DNA from: Pandoraea anhela
Lineage (GTDB): Bacteria > Pseudomonadota > Gammaproteobacteria > Burkholderiales > Burkholderiaceae
Assembly (NCBI RefSeq): GCF_902459655.1
Contig: NZ_CABPSB010000013.1
Location: 1-64,000 of the forward strand
Reading direction: 5' to 3'
Length of the DNA: 64,000 bases
A program made the translations under genes and the position numbers. Positions 27,915 through 36,088 of the stretch are shown here, one piece after another. Position 1 is the first letter of the stretch. Each line of letters starts with the position of its first letter. A model generated the notes under the pieces. It did no database searches. It was not told the origin of the DNA and worked only from the letters and a program-made list of their open reading frames with translations.

Positions 27915-28631
27915 ATGCACAAAACGATTCGAATTACGCTTGCTGCCGTCATGTCGTTTGCCGCTGTGGTCTCACTGCCGGGGTACGCCGATACGACGAT
28001 CGGTTCGACGGCCGAATTGGTGAAGAGCGAAAAGGCGATGCAATATGTGTTCTCGGAGAGGGCGATGCTGGTGATGTATCAGCTCGGCGTAGAAGAGGAC
28101 AAGAAATTCAATCTGCAAACCGACTGCAAATCGAAGTATCAAGTCCGGCCTGTCGGGGCGGTGTTGCTCAAGCCGATGACGTTGCCCGACGGCGCACAGA
28201 ACCCGAAGTCGGGTGTCTGGCTCACGCGTTATCGGCTGGAGCGCTGCGGCGACGCCAAGACTTACAACGCGGTATTCGTCGCGGACCCGAATGGCGGCTA
28301 TCCGGCGCCGACGCCCTTCTATCCGGGCAGTCCTCTGGGTGGGCCTGTCCTGGTTCAGGACGCGGTGATGTCGGCGGTCACGACGGCGCTGGCGAAGTCG
28401 GGACAGTCCGGCTGCCGCAAAGTGGAAGCCTTCGATATGCGCGTGAAGCAGCCACCTCACGATCGGATCGATGGCGGCACGACCGTCAAAGGCGTCTGGC
28501 GTGAAGTCTGGACGTTCCGGGTCTGCGGCCAGATGGTCGACGTCGATATGGTCTTCACACCGGATGCCGACGGCGGTGGTACGTCTTTCAAGACGGACGG
28601 CGTGAAGGCCACGCCGGGCATCGCGCGGTGA
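27915..28631 (+). CDS. secreted protein of unknown function
   Basis: A 238-residue protein with a clear signal peptide (MHKTIRITLAAVMSFAAVVS, likely cleavage after GYA, residue 25). The mature part has four cysteines (TDCKSKY, LERCGDA, QSGCRKV, FRVCGQM), enough for two disulfides in the periplasm. I do not recognise a named family. A GGAGGGGGAG ribosome-binding site precedes the ATG. It lies 23 bp downstream of the AppA-like gene and is probably cotranscribed with it; a related role in phosphate or phytate use is speculation. Confidence 0.75.
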   Translation: MHKTIRITLAAVMSFAAVVSLPGYADTTIGSTAELVKSEKAMQYVFSERAMLVMYQLGVEEDKKFNLQTDCKSKYQVRPVGAVLLKPMTLPDGAQNPKSGVWLTRYRLERCGDAKTYNAVFVADPNGGYPAPTPFYPGSPLGGPVLVQDAVMSAVTTALAKSGQSGCRKVEAFDMRVKQPPHDRIDGGTTVKGVWREVWTFRVCGQMVDVDMVFTPDADGGGTSFKTDGVKATPGIAR

Positions 28632-28688
28632 CCCGGCGCGCGCCGGCTCGAAGCCAACCATTCGCTGCCCCGTATGTGTCGGGGCTGC

Positions 28689-29069
28689 CTACGCGTATTG
28701 CGCAATCCCCTTGCCGAGCGACCAGTTTTCCTTCTCGACCTCGACGAGGCTCACGAACACGTCCTCCTGCCGGATGCCGGGGCTTTCGCTGAGCAGCGCC
28801 GCGATTCGTCGAAACAGCGCTTTCTTTTGCGCCACGGTGCGCGTGTTGTTCGCGGTGATCTGAATGAACACGAGATCGTCGCTTCGACTGACATCGAGAT
28901 ACGACTTGCCGTAGCGGAAGTTGGCCGCGTCGTGCTCGGTTAGCACCATGAACTGGTCGTCTTCCGGAACGTTGAACGTTTCGCGCAGGGCGTCGTACAC
29001 GCCGTCGAAGATGGCCTGCCGATAAGCATCCGTCTTTCCCGTGCGCATTGCGATATGAACGAGCGGCAT
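28689..29069 (-). CDS. tautomerase/MIF-superfamily protein
   Basis: A 126-residue cytosolic protein of the tautomerase superfamily. Pro2, right after the initiator Met (MPLVHIAMRTGKTD), is the N-terminal catalytic proline once Met is removed. The double beta-alpha-beta pattern continues through DLVFIQITANNTRTVAQKKALF. It is longer than 4-oxalocrotonate tautomerase (62) and fits the fused-length group. It is divergent from a LysR regulator 83 bp away, which likely controls it. Substrate unknown. Confidence 0.85.
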   Translation of the reverse strand: MPLVHIAMRTGKTDAYRQAIFDGVYDALRETFNVPEDDQFMVLTEHDAANFRYGKSYLDVSRSDDLVFIQITANNTRTVAQKKALFRRIAALLSESPGIRQEDVFVSLVEVEKENWSLGKGIAQYA

Positions 29070-29152
29070 CGTGGGTTCTCCTCTTGTTGACGCGCTTCAT
29101 CTTAACTATTCTGTTTGCTTATTAACGATTATTTCAAAGATAAGCATCGAAA

Positions 29153-30010
29153 ATGATCGCGCGCCCTCTCGACCTGGATGCCGTCAAAGCGTTCGTCTGC
29201 GTTGCCGAACTCGGCAGTTTCACGCGTGCTGCGCAAGCCATGCAGACCACACAGGCCGCCGTCAGTCTGAAGCTCAAGCGTCTCGAAGACAGGCTCGGTC
29301 TTCGACTTGTCGAGCGAACGCCCCGCTACGTGGAGCTTTCCGCTCACGGGGTGACGTTTCTTGAACACGCGCGCGAACTGCTGGCGGCCCACGATCGCGC
29401 ACTCGGCGCATTTGCCGGAACCCGGCAGCGGCTGACGATCGGTATCAGCGATCACGTGGCCGGGCCCGAGCTGCCCGCACTGATCGCGCGAATGAATGCG
29501 CAAGATCCGGAGTTGCTGATCGAAGTGCGGATCGGCTCGTCGGGCGACCTGCTGCAAAGCTTCGACCGGCGTGAGCTGGATACGGTCATTGCCCGTTTGG
29601 ATGTCGGACGCAGCGACGGGGAAGTGCTGACCGAAGAACACCTCGGCTGGTTCGCTGCGCCGCACTGGCAACACCGGGCGGACGAACCGCTACCGCTGGC
29701 GACGCTCGCGCTGCCTTGCGGTGTGCGTGCCCTGGCCGGCAGGCTTCTCGATGCGGCGGGCGTGCCGTGGCGAGAGGTCTTCGTCGGTGGCGGTGTCGCT
29801 TCGGTGGCGTCGGCCGTCATGGCCGGCCTCGGCGTCGCGGCGCTGGCGCCGCGAATGTTGCCTTTCGGCGCCGTCGACGTCGGCGTCAGACTCGGGCTTC
29901 CCGACATTCCCCGGCTGCCCGTCTTGCTTCACACCCGGGTCAAAGAGGGGCGTGCGCATGACGCGCTGGTCGCACTGTCGGCGGCGTTCCGCAGTGTGGC
30001 GCGGGGGTAG
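29153..30010 (+). CDS. LysR family transcriptional regulator
   Basis: A 285-residue LysR-type regulator. The N-terminal helix-turn-helix opens LDLDAVKAFVCVAELGSFTRAAQAMQ-like, with TQAAVSLKLKRLEDRLGLRLVERTPR, and the substrate-binding domain runs from about residue 90. The 83-bp AT-rich space to the divergent tautomerase gene (ATTCTGTTTGCTTATTAACG) should hold both promoters. It most likely regulates the tautomerase; the effector is unknown. Confidence 0.87.
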   Translation: MIARPLDLDAVKAFVCVAELGSFTRAAQAMQTTQAAVSLKLKRLEDRLGLRLVERTPRYVELSAHGVTFLEHARELLAAHDRALGAFAGTRQRLTIGISDHVAGPELPALIARMNAQDPELLIEVRIGSSGDLLQSFDRRELDTVIARLDVGRSDGEVLTEEHLGWFAAPHWQHRADEPLPLATLALPCGVRALAGRLLDAAGVPWREVFVGGGVASVASAVMAGLGVAALAPRMLPFGAVDVGVRLGLPDIPRLPVLLHTRVKEGRAHDALVALSAAFRSVARG

Positions 30011-30109
30011 GGGCGAGGCGGCAGGGGCGAGGCGGCGTGGGTGACGTGGGTGACGTGGGTGGCGAGGGGCATCAACGTGCGCGTCGGCGAGCGATCGTAC
30101 GTTTCCTCT

Positions 30110-30165
30110 AATTTAGTTCGTTAGCGAAATAAAAATAAAAATATACTTCGTGAACAAACTAAATT
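30110..30165. promoter_or_regulatory. AT-rich promoter/operator region of hydrolase-marR unit
   Basis: AATTTAGTT (30110-30118) and AACTAAATT (30157-30165) are exact inverted copies, 38 nt apart, flanking an A-rich track and a small TTCGTTAGCGAA dyad. This AT-rich island in GC-rich DNA lies 69 bp before the hydrolase start and probably carries the promoter and sites for the MarR protein encoded downstream. Confidence 0.45.
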
Positions 30166-30233
30166 TCTCGTTGGAACATTCCACCGCAAGGCGCTGCATT
30201 CCCCCGGGCATGTGCGTGCCGGGGAGTTGCGTC

Positions 30234-31208
30234 ATGTTGTCGCTCGCTGTCGAAATTCCTGCCGTCGACGGGTATCCGCTCGGCGCGCACGTCTGGTATC
30301 CGGACGATCTGCCCGCACGGGGCCTCGTTCTCATCCATCCGGCAACCGCAGTGCCGGAGCGGTTGTATTTCGCGTTCGCGCAGTTTGTCGCGCAGCGTGG
30401 GTTGATTGCCGTCACGTACAGTTATCGGGGGATCGACGGGTCGCGCCCCCGTTCGTTACGTGGCTTCAAGGCGCGCATGCGCGACTGGGCCGATCTGGAC
30501 GTCGAGGGGGTCACGCGCTGGGCGGCGGCGCATTACCCTGCGTTGCCCCGCTATGCCGTGGGGCATAGCTTCGGCGGACATGCCATCGGGCTATGCGAAA
30601 GCTCGAATCTGCTGCGCGCCGCCGTTCAGGTCGCGTCGCACGCCGGTTCGATGCGCGTTGTGACGAACCGGCGGGAGCGGGCGCGCATCACCTTGCTGCT
30701 TCATGGGATCGCGCCGCCGCTCGCGCGCGTGGTAGGGTTCATGCCGGGCAAACGGCTGGGCATCGGCGAAGACCTTCCGAGGGACGTATTGCTCGAATGG
30801 AGTGCGTGGACGCGGCTGCCGAACTACTTCTTCGACGATCCGACACTGGACGCCGAATCCCGCTTTGCCCGTGTCCGAACCCCGATCCTCTCGCTCGGCT
30901 TCGACGACGACCTCTGGGCGACGCGCCCCGGTATCGACATGCTCGTCGCACGCTTTCATCACGCGCCTGTGACACGTCGCGAAATTTCGGCGACTCTTTC
31001 GGATTCCGGAGCGATCGGGCATATGGGATACTTTCGCCAACGTTCCGGCGCGTTTCTCTGGCCGGAAACCGTCGACTGGCTGTTGTCGGCGGGCACGGTG
31101 AATGGCGTGAATGGCGTGAATGGCGTGAATGGCGGCATTGCAACGGACATGCCCCCGCACGACGCGTCTGCCGACGCCGTTGCATTGACATCGAACCCCT
31201 CAGACTGA
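30234..31208 (+). CDS. alpha/beta hydrolase
   Basis: A 324-residue alpha/beta hydrolase with nucleophile elbow GHSFGGHAIG, acid candidate in LSLGFDDDLWATRPG and His in AIGHMGYF. The start at 30234 follows CGGGGAG and gives MLSLAVEIPAVDGYPLGAH; the longer frame begins inside the promoter island. An in-frame 9-bp tandem repeat encodes a VNGVNGVNG run near the C-terminus. It resembles the YheT/lysophospholipase-like group; the substrate is unknown. A marR gene follows after 9 bp. Confidence 0.82.
   Translation: MLSLAVEIPAVDGYPLGAHVWYPDDLPARGLVLIHPATAVPERLYFAFAQFVAQRGLIAVTYSYRGIDGSRPRSLRGFKARMRDWADLDVEGVTRWAAAHYPALPRYAVGHSFGGHAIGLCESSNLLRAAVQVASHAGSMRVVTNRRERARITLLLHGIAPPLARVVGFMPGKRLGIGEDLPRDVLLEWSAWTRLPNYFFDDPTLDAESRFARVRTPILSLGFDDDLWATRPGIDMLVARFHHAPVTRREISATLSDSGAIGHMGYFRQRSGAFLWPETVDWLLSAGTVNGVNGVNGVNGGIATDMPPHDASADAVALTSNPSD
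31098..31133 (+). repeat. in-frame 9-bp tandem repeat, 4 copies
   Basis: GTGAATGGC is repeated four times without change inside the hydrolase gene, encoding VNG units. Copy number changes by slippage would keep the frame, so the tail length may vary between strains. Confidence 0.9.
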
Positions 31209-31217
31209 CAAGACGGA

Positions 31218-31799
31218 ATGCCAAAAAGCCAAGCGTCCCTTGCTGCCAAGGCCGCTAACAAGACAACGTCCACCACGAAGCCGGCGAAGGCCGGAACGTC
31301 GAGATCGGGCGCGACGAAGCCCGGCGCAACGAAACGCAAGACGGGCCAGCCGGCGTCGGTGAAGTCGGAAGCCGCCGACCGTCGCCTGTTCTTTCTGCTC
31401 AACGTCGGTCAGCGTCGCGTTCAGCAATGGATCGATGCCCGGGCCGCCGAAGGGGCCGGCGTGAGCGCGGCGCAGGCGGGTGTGCTGTTCTATTTGCTGC
31501 ATCATGACGATGCGCTCGTGGGCGAAGTCGGCACGGCGCTGCAACTGTCGCCCTCGTCGATGACGGGACTGGCGAACCGTATGGTGGGGGCGGGGCTGCT
31601 CACGCGCCTGGCCGATGCCACCGATGGCCGCGCCACGCGACTACGTGTCACGCCGGCCGGACACAAGGCCATCGCTCGGGCGCGCAGCGTCCTTGCCGAA
31701 CTCAACGACCTGTTACACGACGACTTCACGCAAGCCGAATTGCGCGTTGTGGCACGTTGGCTCGGCAATCTGCAAAAGCAGTTCCCGGCCGAGAACTGA
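31218..31799 (+). CDS. MarR family transcriptional regulator
   Basis: A 193-residue MarR-type regulator. Residues 1-50 are a basic Lys/Ala/Thr/Ser-rich extension reminiscent of histone H1-like tails and unusual for this family. The winged-helix core follows (GVSAAQAGVLFYLLHHDDAL, LSPSSMTGLANRMVGAGLL, DGRATRLRVTPAGHKAI wing). It lies 9 bp downstream of the hydrolase gene and so is probably cotranscribed and autoregulatory at the AT-rich region upstream. Its stop abuts the stop of the convergent gene. Confidence 0.87.
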   Translation: MPKSQASLAAKAANKTTSTTKPAKAGTSRSGATKPGATKRKTGQPASVKSEAADRRLFFLLNVGQRRVQQWIDARAAEGAGVSAAQAGVLFYLLHHDDALVGEVGTALQLSPSSMTGLANRMVGAGLLTRLADATDGRATRLRVTPAGHKAIARARSVLAELNDLLHDDFTQAELRVVARWLGNLQKQFPAEN

Positions 31800-32240
31800 T
31801 CAATGAATCGCCAGCGCGTTGGCTTGCGCGTTGGCGACACCTGCGGCCACGTTCACACCGATGTTGCCCGAGGCGCCCATCAGCGCGCGATCGCCCAGCG
31901 AGGCGTTCATCGCGCCCGTCACCGTCGCGGCATTGCGAATCGTCTGACGCGTATCGACGGCAACGTTCGAGGCGTTTGCGAGCACGATCTGATTCGACTG
32001 CACGTTGTGCGCGCCAGCGGCGAGGTTCACGCCGAAGTTGCCATGGGCTTCGCGCAAGGCATCGGTGCCCAACGTCGCGACGCCGGCGACAGTGTCCGAG
32101 CGCGCGTTGAACACGGTGTCGGTCGCGATGGTTTGGCGGGTGGAGAGGTGGACGACGTTGACGTCGTCCGTGGGAGCGGCGAAGGCCGGTGCGCAGACGA
32201 CGGCCAGCACTAAAGCACTCAGCAAAGCGAGACGCGGCAT
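31800..32240 (-). CDS. secreted protein with two ~50-residue repeats
   Basis: A 146-residue protein with a signal peptide (MPRLALLSALVLAVVCAPAFA, cut after 21). The mature part is two imperfect repeats, about 35-88 and 98-145, each beginning RQTI and ending GN-F/I-GVN-L/V-AAG followed by an N/Q/A-rich piece (AHNVQSNQIVLA; VANAQANALAI). Such GN-x-GVN-x-AAG units occur in adhesin-like and amyloid-like surface proteins of Burkholderiales; here there is no partner adhesin gene. Without the 35-residue extension before Met (32240) the signal peptide is clean. Function unknown. Confidence 0.75.
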   Translation of the reverse strand: MPRLALLSALVLAVVCAPAFAAPTDDVNVVHLSTRQTIATDTVFNARSDTVAGVATLGTDALREAHGNFGVNLAAGAHNVQSNQIVLANASNVAVDTRQTIRNAATVTGAMNASLGDRALMGASGNIGVNVAAGVANAQANALAIH

Positions 32241-32494
32241 GTTGGTCTTCCCCAGATCGTCCGTTGGGACGGATATCTGGATAACGGCGCCTGAGGCGCT
32301 CGGGTTGAATGATTTTCGTGCGTTGCATGCGCGTCGGCCAATCATGCATGTGCCCCTGCACCGACGCGTGCTTCACCGAAAGCCGCAGTCGTTCCCGTGA
32401 CCGCTGCGGCGCGCATTTTCGCATGGCGGCACGCCGCTGTGCCGCCATGCTGTCGCGCGTCGGATTCCCATGCCGGCGGGCTTGACGCGCGAGA

Positions 32495-33874
32495 TCAGGC
32501 CGGTTCTCCCGCGCCGTTCGCCAATTCTGCCGAAGGGTTTCTCGATTGTGCTGCGGCCTGTTGCTGCACGGACGCCGATTTCCTGTGGTCGATGAGCAAC
32601 ACGGCGATCACGGCAATCACGGCGGGAATGGCGATCGCCATAAAGTTTTGGTGCAACGGCAGCGACATGCTCACCAGCACGCCGATCACGATGGGCGCGA
32701 GAATGGCGCCGCTGCGTCCCACACCGGAGGCCCAGCCGATGCCCGTGCCGCGCGCGGCCATCGGATAGAACTGACCCGCGTAGGCGTACGTCACGATCTG
32801 CGTGCCGATGGTCGACGCCCCGGCGAGTCCGACGAGCACGAACAGCACTGGCGTCGGCACTTTTACGCCGAGCAGGGTGATCGAGACGGCGGCGAGCGCG
32901 TACATGCCCACGAGCACGTACTTGATATTGAAGCGATCCGCGAGCCAGCCGCCGCCGATGGCGCCGAGCATCGCACCGAAGTTCAGCACCAACACGAAGG
33001 TGAGCGCGGAGCCGAGGCTGTAACCGGCGTTCGCCATGAGCTTCGCGAGCCACGAACTGAGCGCATACACCATGAACAGGCACATGAAGAACGCCACCCA
33101 CAGCATGACCGTGCTCAAGCCCCGACCGTCCTGAAACAGACGCGAGAGCGGCGCGGCCTGCTTGCGATCCGCACCCGGCAGCGCGAACTGATCGCCCGCT
33201 TGCGCGACGTAGTCGGGCGTGAGGCGACCGAGCACTTGCCTGAGCACGTCGAGGCGTCCGGTGCGGATGAGGAACGGCATCGACTCCGGCAGCGCTTTCA
33301 TCGCGAACGGCACAAGCAGCGCGGGCAGACTCGCGGCGAGAAAGACCGATTGCCACCCATAAGATTCGATCAGCCCCTTGCCGAGCAGCGCTGCGAGCAT
33401 GCCACCGACCGAATAGCCGGAGAACATCAGTGTAACGAGCGTGCCTCGCAGACGACGCGGCGAATATTCCGTCATCTGCGCGACGACGATGGGCATCACG
33501 CCGCCGATGCCGACGCCCGCGAGAAAGCGTGTGACGGAGAAGCTGATCGGTTCATGGGTGAGGCCGGCCGCCGCGGTGAAGAGCGAGAACATCAGCACGC
33601 AGATGGCGATGGCTTTACGACGTCCGAGACTGTCGGCCACCATGCCCATCACAATGGCGCCGAACATCATGCCGAACAGCGCCGAGCTGACCATGAAACC
33701 GGCGCTGGTCGCGTCGACGTTCATGGCTTTCATGATCGACGGCAGCGCAATGCCCGCGACTGCGAGATCGTAGCCGTCGAAGATGATGATGAGGGCGCAC
33801 CAGAGCAGAATGCGTCCGTGATAGCCGTTAAAGCGTGCCTCGTCGGCCAGATGATGTACGTCGATGTGTCGCAT
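32495..33874 (-). CDS. MFS aromatic acid:H+ symporter (BenK/PcaK/MhpT type)
   Basis: A 459-residue inner-membrane transporter of the aromatic acid:H+ symporter family, with 12 membrane segments. The start at 33874 gives MRHIDVHHLADEARFNGYHG, then LLWCALIIIFDGYDLAVAG, the hallmark DGYD motif in segment 1. GMVADSLGRRKAI is the loop 2-3 motif, and GTQIVTYAYAGQFYP the C-terminal signature. Members import benzoate, 4-hydroxybenzoate or 3-hydroxyphenylpropionate. No matching catabolic gene adjoins. The ATG is preceded by GGAGACACC on the minus strand. Confidence 0.9.
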   Translation of the reverse strand: MRHIDVHHLADEARFNGYHGRILLWCALIIIFDGYDLAVAGIALPSIMKAMNVDATSAGFMVSSALFGMMFGAIVMGMVADSLGRRKAIAICVLMFSLFTAAAGLTHEPISFSVTRFLAGVGIGGVMPIVVAQMTEYSPRRLRGTLVTLMFSGYSVGGMLAALLGKGLIESYGWQSVFLAASLPALLVPFAMKALPESMPFLIRTGRLDVLRQVLGRLTPDYVAQAGDQFALPGADRKQAAPLSRLFQDGRGLSTVMLWVAFFMCLFMVYALSSWLAKLMANAGYSLGSALTFVLVLNFGAMLGAIGGGWLADRFNIKYVLVGMYALAAVSITLLGVKVPTPVLFVLVGLAGASTIGTQIVTYAYAGQFYPMAARGTGIGWASGVGRSGAILAPIVIGVLVSMSLPLHQNFMAIAIPAVIAVIAVLLIDHRKSASVQQQAAAQSRNPSAELANGAGEPA

Positions 33875-34015
33875 GCGGGTGTCTCCATAACGAATCCGCC
33901 CTCCGTCGAAACGCGGAGGGTTCTTTGGAATCTTTTGATGACCGACGCAAGCGGCACCGAGGCCGGACCCCATCGACGCGGCCAGTGGCCACCGTCAATG
34001 AAGCAAACCACCTCT

Positions 34016-34055
34016 ATGCACAACGAAGGGTGGTTATTTATGCAATATTGTGCAT
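34016..34055. promoter_or_regulatory. 8-bp inverted repeat upstream of the aromatic acid transporter
   Basis: ATGCACAA (34016-34023) and TTGTGCAT (34048-34055) are exact inverted copies 24 bp apart in an AT-rich patch 142 bp upstream of the transporter start. They could be half-sites for a regulator encoded elsewhere. The rest of the 358-bp gap between the transporter and opgG shows nothing else clear. Confidence 0.4.
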
Positions 34056-34232
34056 GCAGTAAACGCGAAATGTCCGGCGACTGCAAGGCAAATTTGCAGG
34101 GGCTAGGGTTTTACATGAGAAAGCGCTATTCGTAAGTGCCTGTTTAATTAAGGCTGATGGCGGCGGTGGTGGGGGAAGATGTGCGGCGACAGACCGCCGC
34201 CGCACGAATCAGACGAATCGCATTCATGCAAC

Positions 34233-35828
34233 TTATTGCCTGGCGACCGAGAATGGCGGGAGCTGATAGCTCCACGTTTCGCTGATCGGCTTGCCGCCGG
34301 CGACGAGCGCCGCGCGCAGTTCCACAACCTTGGCCGGGTCCTTGACCATCACGCGCAGGTTCAGGCGCATGCCGCGCGTGACCGGGTTCGGTTGCAGCGT
34401 CTGCTCGATGATGGTGGCGTTGTCGCTCACGCTGACCTGCGGCGTGACCGACCCGGCGGGCAACGTGGCGAGCGGGCCGCCGTCGAAGTCCACGATCAGG
34501 CCGGTGCTGCCGTCGAAGTGACGAATCAGGTTGGCCTGCGTGATTTCGCCGGCGGTACGGAGCGTCTGCTTCACCCAGGCCAGATTGCGGTCGATGATGC
34601 CGCGCTCGTTCATGGTCCAGCGAATCGTGTAGTCGGCCTGCAACGGCTGGCCCTTGGGCGGCAACTGGTCGGGCGTCCAGAACGCGCCGATGTTGTCGTT
34701 GGTCTCGTCCGGCGACGGAATCTCGACCAGTTCGACATGGCCCTTGCCCCAGTCGCCCTGCGGCTCGACCCATGCGCTCGGGCGCAGATCGTAGCGATCC
34801 TTCAGGTCTTCGTATTGCGAGAAATCGCGCCCGCGCTGGAGCAGACCGAAGCCACGCGGATTCGTCACCTGGAACTGGCTGATGGCGAGATTGCGCGGGT
34901 TGTTCAGCGGACGCCAGATCCATTCGCCGTTGCCGGCATGGATCGCCAGGCCGTTGGAGTCGTGCAGTGCGGGACGGAAGTTGTACGGATCGCGCTGCTG
35001 ATTCGGCCCGAACAGGAACATGCTGGTGAGCGGCGCAATGCCGAGCTTCGTCACCTTGTCGCGCATGAACACGCGCGCCTGCACCTTCAGCACGGAATCG
35101 TCGCCCGGCGTCAGATCGAAGCGATAGGCGCCGGTGGCGCGCTTCGAGTCGAGCAACGCGTAGAACACGAGGTGCTTGTCGCCCGCATTCGGCCGCTCGA
35201 TCCAGAACTCGCGAAACGCCGGGAATTCCTCGGCGATGGGCAGACCGGTGTCGATGGCGAGTCCGCGTGCGGAGAGGCCGTAAATCTGTCCCTTGCCGAT
35301 CACACGGAAGTAGCTTGCGCCGAGCACGCTCATGATCTCGTCGAGCTTGCCGGGTTCGTTGATGGGATACAGCACGCGAAAGCCGGCGTAGCCGAGGTTT
35401 TGCGTGGCGCTGCGGTCGAGCTTGAGATCGCCGAAGTCGAAACGGTTGCTGTCGTATCTGATCTCGTCGATCTTCGCGTTGCTACCGGCGCCGACGATCT
35501 CGTTGATTTTCACCGGCGTGCTGAACTGCATGCCCTGATGATAGAAACCGAGCTTGAACGCAGTGGGCTGGTCGTTCCATTCGAACGTTTCGCGACGCGG
35601 CTGGATTTTGATGTAGTCGCCGAACTGCATTTTAGCGAAAGCCGGCGTGAGGTTGCTCACGGGGGCCGTGTAAGGCTTGTCGGCGAGCGCTTTCGCGCGA
35701 GCGGTCACATCGTCGAGGGAGAACGCATGGGCATGCGCGGCGCCCAGCAGGGCAGCACCGGCCAGGAGCGTGGGCATGAGCGCACGCGCGCGTCGATGCC
35801 AGGACATGGCGGGGGAAAACAGGACCAC
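34233..35828 (-). CDS. opgG: periplasmic glucans biosynthesis protein OpgG (MdoG)
   Basis: A 531-residue periplasmic protein needed to make osmoregulated periplasmic glucans; it is thought to act on the beta-1,2 glucan made by OpgH. Homology to E. coli MdoG is plain throughout: [95 protein letters not shown]. The signal peptide ends near [12 protein letters not shown] prefer GTG 35828 (GGAGAG close upstream); ATG 35807 gives 524 residues. opgH, normally the next gene, is absent here. Confidence 0.93.
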   Translation of the reverse strand: MVLFSPAMSWHRRARALMPTLLAGAALLGAAHAHAFSLDDVTARAKALADKPYTAPVSNLTPAFAKMQFGDYIKIQPRRETFEWNDQPTAFKLGFYHQGMQFSTPVKINEIVGAGSNAKIDEIRYDSNRFDFGDLKLDRSATQNLGYAGFRVLYPINEPGKLDEIMSVLGASYFRVIGKGQIYGLSARGLAIDTGLPIAEEFPAFREFWIERPNAGDKHLVFYALLDSKRATGAYRFDLTPGDDSVLKVQARVFMRDKVTKLGIAPLTSMFLFGPNQQRDPYNFRPALHDSNGLAIHAGNGEWIWRPLNNPRNLAISQFQVTNPRGFGLLQRGRDFSQYEDLKDRYDLRPSAWVEPQGDWGKGHVELVEIPSPDETNDNIGAFWTPDQLPPKGQPLQADYTIRWTMNERGIIDRNLAWVKQTLRTAGEITQANLIRHFDGSTGLIVDFDGGPLATLPAGSVTPQVSVSDNATIIEQTLQPNPVTRGMRLNLRVMVKDPAKVVELRAALVAGGKPISETWSYQLPPFSVARQ

Positions 35829-36088
35829 GAATCTCTCCAGTCGTAAGGGGCCGGGCGGCCACGCGATCCGATGCGCGCCGGTTCGGCTCGGTTTGGGACA
35901 GGCGAACACCGCCGGTACGTCACGGTTTTCGCCGAAAACGAAGCGAAATCTCTCAGAAAATACCAATTGTGGCAAAGTATCGCACTTCGCGTTATGCATC
36001 CCGGCAGGTTTCGGTTTCGACACGCCGCATCGCATAACTCCAGTTGATACGGCGGGGGACGAGGATCGATGCGACGGGACATGACGTC

